Assembly (NCBI RefSeq): GCF_964204645.1
Contig: NC_134029.1
Span: forward strand, 12,886,850-12,950,849
Length of the DNA stretch: 64,000 nt
Direction of reading: 5' to 3'
DNA from: Tubulanus polymorphus
Taxonomy: Eukaryota > Nemertea > Palaeonemertea > Tubulaniformes > Tubulanidae
This document shows, piece by piece, positions 25,109 through 34,312 of the stretch. The position numbers and the translations under genes are program-made. The number at the start of each line of letters is the position of its first letter. Position 1 is the stretch's first letter. The notes under the pieces were generated by a model, which had not been told where the DNA came from, did not search any database, and worked only from the letters and a program-made list of their open reading frames with translations.

Positions 25109-25370
25109 TCATGATTTTAAACAAGTGCTAGATGACCCGGAGGTAGCAACGCGACTATGGGTGGATTTGGCACCTGAACGTATCTGGATCCACGCCACCC
25201 ATTGCCAGGAAGAAGCGTCTGAACTACCTGTTTGGGTGAGGTCATCCGAAACTAGATGCTCACTGAGAAAGGACAGGTCTGTCACAGTGCGTAAGCCTCC
25301 CGAGGCCTTGAGCACTGTAAACAGTCTCGAGTTCCAGCCCAGAGAGGACTCCTCCGGTATCTGCTAACAT
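25109..25370 (-). pseudogene. DIRS-like reverse transcriptase fragment
   Basis: On the minus strand the translation contains NSRLFTVLKASGG and LRTVTDLSFLSEHLV. This matches the start of the fingers region of DIRS/Ngaro-type reverse transcriptases, where an F-V-KASGG-R-DLS-LN pattern is usual. Only about 70 residues are left and no palm motifs follow, so the piece is truncated. It lies downstream of a gag-like fragment in the same orientation (25717-26562), which supports a single decayed element. Confidence 0.5.
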
Positions 25371-25716
25371 GTTGTAGTAATAGTGTACATGTTCAATTTG
25401 TTAACAATCATTTAATCTCAATTCATTTACTGTTGAAGGGAGCACATTTCTCCAATTTGGCTGTGTAATTTTGAGGTTCTGGACGATCTCTTCCCATCGG
25501 CTGGATTTCCCTAATCAGCGAAGATCTTGCTGCCAGAATCATGTTGATTTGAGCCTTGACAGCCAGTAAAATCACACGAGTCACTGACCTAGGAACTAGA
25601 TAATTCTATTCATACAGGGTCCATCGGATGTTCTTAACCCGTCGATAGGTGGCTCAGCCAGAGAGAAACTTTCCCGGCTCGGTGGCCCGACTCCAGCGGC
25701 GGATAGGTAAACCCAG

Positions 25717-26562
25717 TCAGCCGGTCCTGGACCCGTATTTATCAATACACATCAACTCGGCTGCCACCACAGATGACTCGCCAAGAGCGTGAGCATCCTC
25801 CTTGGAGGCGGTATCTGAAGCCATACACTCAGCCTGTTCCGCGGACTTACGAGGTTTAGGCATGGTGGCGCCATGTTTGCATAAAACCTTTTGAATGAGC
25901 GTGTAGAACGGACTATCCGCCAGTGCTGAAAAGTTGAAACTGGTAGCGAACGAGCCCGAAGGCGGTCGGTCAAACGTTAATGGTGAACAGGAAGTGGTCA
26001 ATTCGGATGGTGGAATCCAAGGCGACGACTCCCTGGAACCCGGATGCGTGATGGGACCTGCCTACAAGAAAATTCGTCGAAATGCTTGCGGTCAGGATCC
26101 GCATGGGTAACATCCCTGGGACTGGAGTTCTCTGACTCGGAAGACAGAGAGCGAGGGGCTCCAGAGCCAGTCGGGTTGAGGCGACCCTTTGCCGACTCTA
26201 ACAGTCCCCTCAGTTCTGCCTGAAAGGCCTTAAAATCCTCTGCCTAATCTTACTTGGATGAGGATGTAGTCTGCTCAGGAGACAAGGAGCTCCTGCGACA
26301 GCTCCTGTACGGACCGTGAGGACGCTCTGCTTGACCTCGAGGAGCTGGACCGGGAGCATGGCCTTCTCGGATGGTAACGGTCGTAATTCCTCCGACTGGA
26401 TGAGGTCGAAGAAGACGACGATGGAGACTGTCTCCTACGACATGCTCCAGGGGAGCGACGAACGGGCGAGCAAGCTCTTGGCCCGGCTGGGCAACTTGAC
26501 ATGATATCAGACGATGCATGGGCAACCGGAGCTGGAGACGAGAGCGGCACAGACTTGGGCAC
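25717..26562 (-). pseudogene. Decayed retroelement gag-like ORF (DIRS-type?)
   Basis: Two minus-strand pieces are visible. The right one (26275-26562) encodes an Arg/Ser-rich segment, then comes a stretch with DFKAFQAELRGLLESAK (near 26220), and the left one (25717-26001) a segment with FSALADSPFYTLIQKVL. Ser/Arg-rich ORF1 proteins are common in DIRS elements. The frame is broken at least twice. Together with 25109-25370 this is read as the remnant of one DIRS-like retrotransposon; the assignment is inference. Confidence 0.4.
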
Positions 26563-26724
26563 TGGCTCTGTTTACTACTGGTATCTAGTACCGTAGTCGC
26601 GAGAGTGACGGGAGGTGGATGGCTGGATTTCTTATGAGAATTCCATGAGGGATCGCCGCCCTGCTCCCCTACCGATGGACGGCCAGTAGGAGAAGAGCAA
26701 AGACAACCATTGACTTGCCTTTCG

Positions 26725-27539
26725 CATTGAACTTAGTTAAACTGCCGAATAACTTTAGTTACCCCCTGTGGGTTTAGAAGGCTTACGTAGGAAACTAAGC
26801 ATAAATGAACAGTTCCGGGATCACTACCGAACTTTCATGTCGATGGCAATCAAGTCAGGTTACGCCGAACTGGTACCCCCAGATAGCGTAATAACCAACG
26901 GCCACGTATGGTATCTACCCCATCACTGTGTCTGTCACCCGAGAAACCACACAAGATTCATGTCGTTATCGATGCCTCGGCGTAGTTCAACGGATTGTCG
27001 TTGAACTACGTACTGTTACAAGGGCCCAACCATATGAAAATTCTTGTTTGTATATTGCATCGGTTTCGGGAGGGTGAAGTACCACTGAAAGCTGATATAG
27101 AAAGGATGTTCTTTCAAGTTAGGGTACCACCAAAAGATCGCCACTGCCTACGTTTCTTGTGGTGGACCAATGTGACAAAAGAACAAGGGTGCTACCATAT
27201 GACTGTTCACTTATTCGGAGCTGTCTCATCACCAAGCTGCGCAAACATGCCCTTGCCTCAAACGGCTATCGATAGTGCTGATGATTTCGCCTACGAAGTG
27301 GTATGAACCATAAGTCGTAACTTCTACGTCAATGACTGCTTGAAGTGTCCTGCTGACCCCGCAAAATCTGTCAGTCTTACGTTTGAGTTTATGAAGAGTT
27401 TATGCAAACACGGAGGGTTCAACTTGAATCAGTGTTAAGATATCTCCGTCTTATCTGCACTACCGGAGAACAACCAGGCTCACGAGATGAACCCGACAGA
27501 CATAGGAGTAACCCTGAATGCCAAGTAATGACAGCTTCA
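26725..27539 (+). pseudogene. Third BEL element, RT part (split gene, left half)
   Basis: A decayed Pao reverse transcriptase. Recognisable: LVKLPNN at about 26735, GLEGLRRKLSINEQFRDHY, WYLPHHCVCHP, LNYVLLQGPN, LKADIERMFFQVRVP, LRFLWW, FGAVSSPSCAN and the catalytic box decayed to FYVND at about 27318. Several stops and frame changes. The frame is interrupted at 27539 by insertion of the foldback element and resumes at 40364 with RRVLLSVVASCY. The two halves share the 9-bp target duplication GTTTCAAGG. It is more diverged than the two other BEL copies. Confidence 0.85.
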
Positions 27540-28105
27540 GTTTCAAGGGGGTCCTGCTAAAGTACGAAACTACGAAATATGAAACGCAATAACGAAATAT
27601 GGAGCGAAATAACGAAACAAAAGAAATTACGAAATACGAAACCAAATTACGAAATTACAAAATGGAAATTCTTTTGCCAGTAGTGCTAAAATACGAACCG
27701 AAATACGAAACGAAAAGGTCACATTTCAAACACACGCCCATACTATGGTCAAAGCTCGTTATAACGAATTTTTTGTGAAAGTTCCTATAAATGTTATAAT
27801 TTTCTTTTCTTTTTTTGAGGGAGTATTCATTGAGTAGAAGTATTCTTGGGAATTCCCCACTCTCGGTTTTTCACTTCGTCAATACGACGGTACATCGTCA
27901 TTGGAGCTCCTCTGATGAATGCTGGTGAATTTTGCCATGGATCTACAGGGAGGGGATCATTCATAGAAGTATGTACATAAGGGGGGGCGTTATGGAAAAC
28001 CGTACAGAGAGCGTACATGGGGAGGGGTGGGGTTAAAAATACCCGGAAGTAAAGCGTACGTACTTTATGCACGGCCCCTCTCAAGCGTCACTAGCCCGAC
28101 CGATA

Positions 28106-28641
28106 TACAGTCAACCCCGCATAAGTCGTAGCCCTCGGGACTGACGATTTTGCGACGACTTACGTGATGTACGAGTTATGTGTAAGTCATATTTTTACGA
28201 GTTATCTGTAAGTCGTGGTTTTATACGAATTCCGCGAATAACCCGTGAAAATACGATATATACGATTCTCAAGTTCCAGCGTGGTTAGTCCCCGGCCCAG
28301 TCGTATCCCGAGCTGACCGTGCAGGTCCTATATATCGTGCCCTACCACAAGAAAGTTACATTGTAACAGTCTAAACACTTACACAGACAATATTGTAGCG
28401 TATTTCTGATTTATCCGTTGCCGGCATATCGGGCTACGACTTACGCGAGGTATTTTGAATGAAATCAGAAGATTTGGAATTTATAATTGATACGACTTAC
28501 GTGAAAATACGACTTATAAAGAACGAGTTATAAGCATTATTTTATAAGGTTTAAAGAAGAAAAACATCGGGACAAAAATAATAATACGAGAGATGTGATG
28601 ATACGACTAATTCGATGACGACTTATGCGGGGTTGACTGTA
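28106..28641. mobile_element. pogo/Tigger-type MITE
   Basis: 532 bp (28108-28639) with inverted ends CAGTCAACCCCGCATAAGTC and the reverse complement ending GGGGTTGACTG, flanked by TA on both sides, the target duplication of Tc1/mariner-class elements. Internal CGACTTACG and ACGAGTTAT repeats. No transposase. Confidence 0.8.
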
Positions 28642-29010
28642 GCAGAAAGGAAAGGCAAGCGCTTCACGCGACACCGAGCTCGTAACCGCGATAGGATTAT
28701 CCCGTTCTTGGACACGGGCCGACATATCTGAACCTGTCTAGTATCGATCATTTAGCTCAGAAAAAATTAATGTACAGGGTAGATTAGCGGCCGGTCGGGT
28801 CAACTTATAAGCTCCTCAGCAGAGGAGAAACGAGGTATCAATTTTTTAGCCTAAACACTGCAGGATATATTTTAAGGCACACTTCGTTCTCTAACCCGTA
28901 ATTTATTTATCGCTACCTTCCAGTTGTATATGAGCATGCGCAGATCATTCTCCCTGATGGCATCGCTAAACTCAGTCGCGGCACGGAACCCTGCCACCCT
29001 AGACCGGGTG
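28642..29010. other. Non-coding part of the foldback element
   Basis: Nothing recognisable apart from short ORFs. Confidence 0.4.
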
Positions 29011-29016
29011 CGCATG

Positions 29017-29801
29017 AGTAATAGGGGTAATGGGCTTTCAGGCCAAAGGTCGAAGGGTCGAGCTCATTAAAAAATGAAAAATATGAAAATAATAACAATT
29101 TCTACTTGAATTAGTCGCGAAACTCATAAAAAATGAAAAATAATTCTCACACACTTGAATTTATTTTTCATTTTTACTCGCTAGAAAAAAGTGTGAGTAA
29201 AGTGTGAGTGAAATAAATTCGAGCGTGTGAGAATTATTTTTCATTTTTTATGAGTTTCACTCCTAATTCAAGTAGAAATTGTTATTATTTTCATATTTTT
29301 CATTTTTTAATGAACTCGACCATACAACCTTTAACCTGAAAGCCCATTACCCCTATTACTCTTAAAATATTCATATACATGAATAAAATATATATGAATA
29401 ACATATAAATTGATAGATTATTCAATATAAAAGTTTGAGTGAAATAATTCATATTTAAAACATTGAATATTTATATTTGAATGAGTTTTAATAAAAGTTT
29501 TGTTATTAAAATGAAGACAGAAGAAGAAGAACCCAACTTTAAAATCGAAATAAAAGAAACCAATAAATCATTTTCATTATTTAACATTAAAAATTATATT
29601 TCAGCAACAAATTTAGTGTCCGCAAGGTATTATAAAATTGATGACATTACTATGATTAATCAAATATCATCAAATGGAACATATTTAATTACTGAACTAG
29701 TAGATACTTTTGATAATGGCGTTAAAAATCCTAAAATATTCAATACAGTTTTAAATTTTAAAGGAACTTTAGATGAAAACATAATAAATATACTTCAAAC
29801 C
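29017..29801 (+). repeat. Left terminal inverted repeat of the Polinton derivative
   Basis: 785 bp. It matches in reverse complement 39501-40148 (outer 648 bp) followed by 31039-31175 (inner 137 bp). The first 344 bp (29017-29360) are themselves a palindrome that starts AGTAATAGGGG and ends CCCCTATTACT. The inner half contains the first 107 codons of the ORF at 29481. Confidence 0.9.
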
Positions 29802-30131
29802 CCTTTCAATGAAAGAAATGATGATATAATACTTTCAAAAGATCATAATGATTTGATTAACTTAAGAATTGAAAAAAAACAATTATATTATTTCAATTTT
29901 GATAATAAACAAATTATCTATAATGAAAATTCATCAAATATTGGAATTCAATGTGAATTAGATAATGAAAAATCATTTAAAGATATTGCAGTTCAATGTA
30001 ATTTAGATGATGAATTTAGAAAATTCAATCCTAATGAAAAAGTGCATTGTTATTGCGGAGGTAAATACTTAAAATCACATAAATCAAAGCATTATGAAAC
30101 AATTAAACATAAAAACTGGCGTAAAGAGTAA
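29481..30131 (+). CDS. Hypothetical protein with C-terminal zinc-finger-like motif
   Basis: 216 codons from an ATG at 29481, the only intact ORF of the small Polinton derivative. Function unknown. The N-terminal half is acidic/lysine-rich; residues about 156-180 show a repeated pattern around IQCELDNEKSFKDI and VQCNLDDEF. The C-terminus has C190-x-C192 ... H200, H204, H210, a possible zinc finger of the type that ends CYCGGKYLKSHKSKH. The first 107 codons lie inside the terminal inverted repeat, so the opposite end of the element carries a mirrored, truncated copy of the same reading frame (near 31039-31175 and 39500-39690). Base composition is AT-rich like the large Polinton at 47214. Could be a DNA-binding accessory protein; this is a guess. 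Confidence 0.6.
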   Translation: MSFNKSFVIKMKTEEEEPNFKIEIKETNKSFSLFNIKNYISATNLVSARYYKIDDITMINQISSNGTYLITELVDTFDNGVKNPKIFNTVLNFKGTLDENIINILQTPFNERNDDIILSKDHNDLINLRIEKKQLYYFNFDNKQIIYNENSSNIGIQCELDNEKSFKDIAVQCNLDDEFRKFNPNEKVHCYCGGKYLKSHKSKHYETIKHKNWRKE

Positions 30132-30192
30132 CAATTCTACATTATAATTATTGAATTGAGTAAAATGATTTAAATATCTAATAGACTGTTAA

Positions 30193-30725
30193 AATGATAA
30201 ATTGTTTGACAGTTGAAATGATAAATTGTTTGACAGTTGAAATGATAAATTGTTTGACAGTTGAAATGATAAATTGTTTGACAGCTGAAATGATAAATTG
30301 TTTGACAGCTGAAATGATAAATTGTTTGACAGTTGAAATGATAAATTGTTTGACAGTTGAAATGATAAATTGTTTGACAGTTGAAATGATAAATTGTTTG
30401 ACAGTTGAAATGATAAATTGTTAGACAGTTGAAATGATAAATTGTTTGACAGTTGAAATGATAAATTGTTTGACAGTTAAAATGATAAATTGTTCGACTG
30501 TTGAAATGATAAGACAGTTGAAATGATAAATTGTTTGACAGTTGAAATGATAAATTGTTTGACAGTTGAAATGATAAATTGTTTGACAGTTAAAATGATA
30601 AATTGTTCGACTGTTGAAATGATAAGACAGTTGAAATGATAAATTGTTTGACAGTTGAAATGATAAATTGTTCGACAGTTGAAATGATAAATTGTTTGAC
30701 AGTTGAAATGATAAATTGTTCGACT
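30193..30725. repeat. 24-bp minisatellite
   Basis: About 22 units of TGATAAATTGTTTGACAGTT followed by GAAA, with a few substitutions (TTCGACTG variants) and shortened units near 30505 and 30620 that repeat as a higher-order block. The unit is a multiple of 3, so it gives an artificial MINCLTVE-repeat ORF. Confidence 0.95.
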
Positions 30726-30924
30726 GTATGTTTTAATTCATTCAAGTATGATATTGTAAATTCTTTACATTTGACTAGGATAATACAAGAGTGATATTAG
30801 TTAGTTGGCTTATTCAATAAGAGAAACAATGAAATAATACAAGAGTGATACTAACAGTTAAAGTTATTGAATTTCTTGTTAAATCTATTTGAATTCTAGT
30901 CAATTCTTGTTAACCAATAGCGCG

Positions 30925-31029
30925 AATAGAAATCAAAAAGATTTAAATAAAAAAGCAATAAGTTACTTTATCTAATACTAACTTATTTAACTTATTGTTT
31001 TTTTATTTAAATCTTTTTGATTTCTATTT
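30925..31029. repeat. AT-rich hairpin inside the Polinton derivative
   Basis: Arms AATAGAAATCAAAAAGATTT and its reverse complement near 31009-31028, with the inner stretch AATAAAAAAGCAATAAGTTA also mirrored; loop around 30965-30980. It sits next to the inner end of the right TIR. Confidence 0.7.
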
Positions 31030-31038
31030 CTTCGATTT

Positions 31039-31175
31039 GGTTTGAAGTATATTTATTATGTTTTCATCTAAAGTTCCTTTAAAATTTAAAACTGTATTGA
31101 ATATTTTAGGATTTTTAACGCCATTATCAAAAGTATCTACTAGTTCAGTAATTAAATATGTTTCATTTGATGATA
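31039..31175 (-). repeat. Inner part of the right TIR of the Polinton derivative
   Basis: Reverse complement of 29665-29801. It is separated from the outer part (39497-40148) by the inserted 8.3-kb transposon; the last four bases, GATA, are duplicated at 39497-39500. Confidence 0.9.
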
Positions 31176-33147
31176 CACGAGTGTACAAGCTTTCAGCTGA
31201 ATTTAACCTTGACCCTTGACAGTGGCGTACGTGCGCGTCCTTAGTTACCGTGCGTGAACTTGCTGATTATATTTTTGCGCTGCGCTGTGTGTCATAATAT
31301 GAATTTTCAATCATTGTTCTAAATCTTTAACAGATATTCATTCAGGAAATATGTTTTTGTGGTTTTTAGATTGATAAAATCATATTTCATTATAAAAATA
31401 CGCAGTGGTCCTCCTGGTGGTGATTTTCCTAAAATGGCCGCCGTCGGCGATGTTTTCAATAATTTTTGACGTCAAATTCAAAGATTTTACAGGATAACAC
31501 TGGATTATGTGCATACGATATCATATTTGATATTGGCAACAGATGAAGGAAGATAACGATGGCTTAATTGGTGTAAATGCGTACGATAGATGCTGTATTT
31601 GCCTCTGAAATGCAATATTTCTGTTCTATTTCCGGGTTCTCGAGTCGACTGCCCAGCTGACAGTATAGTTAGTTACCTAATCGTTGGTGGTAAGCTTTTT
31701 ATAATCGGATGGGCTTATACCAACGTTAGGGATGACAAGGACCAAAACACGGTTGAAAAAAGTAACACTTCAAAAATATACTTTCTATTCACTTCAGTCC
31801 ACAATTAATGGCTTAATTCACAAACTAACACAGGTACCTTTCGAAATAATCCAATTTTATGTATGTTTCGAGTGATTAATCAACATTATTTTGAGAAATT
31901 AATTAATTTCTCCACAAATTTCGCCATTGGCCGCCATTTCTCTGTATTGCACATGTGGCATGATAAGACAAGGGGACCTACAAGGATTTATATAAAACTT
32001 CCAAGACGAAACGACAATTTTTATTTTTGATGGTTTTCCAACTTTTATTTCAAGTCTTCGTGTTTTCCATAATAAATAATGAAATAATAAATTTCTGGTA
32101 AAAGAAAAATGTGAATAAGTGTTGATTTTTTAATTTTTTTAAATTTCGTCGTTTCGCTTTGTTAGTTTGTGCTGTTGTCCTGGCCTCAGTCCACAGGTGC
32201 CAGCACCTCCAGTAATTTTCAAAATGGCAGCTGTTGACTGGACGGAAATTTACTCTCACTTTACGGCCGATTTGCACATGGATTAAGATCGTCAGGTGAG
32301 GTGTTATAGGTATCAGACAAACTACGAATCTGTTGTGCGTCGATTACAACAAAAATGAGACAGATATCTTAAGAGACAATGAAATGCCAGGCAAATTACT
32401 CGTCAGTCAAATTGGCTGACGAAGATTTCATACAAAAATGACCTTCCCATTCCTGACTGTGGTTTGTGAAAATATCCGATCGTGAAACTAAACCACAGTC
32501 AGGTTACTGACTACTGACAGTAAGTACTGCTGATACGTGTGTAGGCTTTTAGTTGACTTTGTAGCTTACCAAAACCACCTGAACCATTACTTTACGCAAA
32601 ATGATAAATAGGTATGGTAGATTCTCTTTGTATAATGGCAGATAATTCGACATTCAATAGTAAAATGATACTCGAAAGACCTCCTGTCCTGGAGGACTGG
32701 ACCTGGTGTAGTAGCCGTAGGTCACCGCAGCTCCACAATACTAAAAAGTTCATGCTGATACTTTGAAATGAAAAGGCCTAATGCACCGAAGCTGTTTCGG
32801 CAGAATATGTGAAATGAATTTTTATCCGAATATAGGTCTATTGCAGACTGTACCAGGACTGAACTCAGATTGGCTATGCCGTAAAGACTTTCCAGTCGAA
32901 AATAAGTGGACCAGAATTTCATGTTTTAAGAAAAGGATGGAATTCACCAACAGGAAAGATGATTTGGCTGATAATGTGGCTGTGGCCACAGTTATATCTC
33001 GGTAAGTCAATATCTCATAGGCCTACGAACAGACGTAAGCACGAAATTCTGATTTTTTAATCTCCCTGCCCCATGTACGAAGTAATAACTGGTAAGCAGA
33101 TTATATCTTAATTGTTTACTTTATTCGTATAGGACTATAGGCTACGG
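31176..33147. other. Non-coding 3' flank of the transposase gene
   Basis: No supported gene. A strong hairpin is at about 32453-32514: CCTGACTGTGGTTT ... AAACCACAGTCAGG. Confidence 0.5.
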
Positions 33148-34229
33148 CTGACAGTAGAGCGAGCGGGAGGGAATAAACCCGAACATAACTCTATGGTTTA
33201 AAAACCATAAAGTTGCCCATTTCCCATCCACTTCTCTACTGTCAGACAAACAGATAGATAGACAGACATAGACAGACATAGATAGACAGAATACATTAAT
33301 AGTTAATAGACTGACAGTAGAGCGAGCGGGAGGGAATAAACCCGAACATAACTGTATGGTTTAAAAACCATAAAGTTGCCCATTTCCCATCCACTTCTCT
33401 ACTGTCAGACAAACAGATAGATAGACAGACAGACAGACAGACATAGATAGACAGAATACATTAATAGTTAATAGACTGACAGTAGAGCGAGCGGGAGGGA
33501 ATAAACCCGAACATAACTCTATGTTTTAAAAACCATAAAGTTGCCCATTTCCCATCCACTTCTCTACTGTCAGACAAACAGATATATAGACAGACATAGA
33601 CAGACATAGATAGACAGAATACATTAATAGTTAATAGACTGACAGTAGAGCGAGCGGGAGGGAATAAACCCGAACATAACTCTATGGTTTAAAAACCATA
33701 AAGTTGCCCATTTCCCATCCACTTCTCTACTGTCAGACAAACAGATAGATAGACAGACAGACAGACAGACATAGATAGACAGAATACATTAATAGTTAAT
33801 AGACTGACAGTAGAGCGAGCGGGAGGGAATAAACCCGAACATAACTCTATGTTTTAAAAACCATAAAGTTGCCCATTTCCCATCCACTTCTCTACTGTCA
33901 GACAAACAGATAGATAGACAGACAGACAGACAGACATAGATAGACAGAATACATTAATAGTTAATAGGCTGACAGTAGAGCGAGCGGGAGGGAATAAACC
34001 CGAACATAACTTTATGGTTAAAAAACCATAAAGTTGCCCATTTCCCATCCACTTCTCTACTGTCAGACAAACAGATAGATAGACAGACATAGACAGACAT
34101 AGATATACAGAATACATTAATAGTTAATAGACTGACAGTAGAGCGAGCGGGAGGGAATAAACCCGAACATAACTCTATGGTTTAAAAACCATAAAGTTGC
34201 CCATTTCCCATCCACTTCTCTACTGTCAG
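33148..34229. repeat. Tandem array, about 165-bp unit with internal inverted repeats
   Basis: Seven units beginning at about 33148, 33311, 33476, 33642, 33806, 33970 and 34131. Each starts CTGACAGTAGAGCGAGCGGG and about 95 bp later has the mirrored end CTCTACTGTCAG, with an inner hairpin TATGGTTTAAAAACCATA. The spacers between these MITE-like cores are (GATAGATAGACAGACA)-type simple repeats and AATACATTAATAGTTAATAG. The last unit ends just before the transposase gene 3' end. Confidence 0.94.
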
Positions 34230-34312
34230 ACATCACGGTGAAAATATTACTATCACTCCGAAAATGCACATAACAAAGTATAGGCCTAGATGTTTGGTAC
34301 TTGATTGAAAAT

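Noticed and set aside
30194-30424. Repeated MINCLTVE protein
   Set aside because: Artificial translation of the 24-bp minisatellite.
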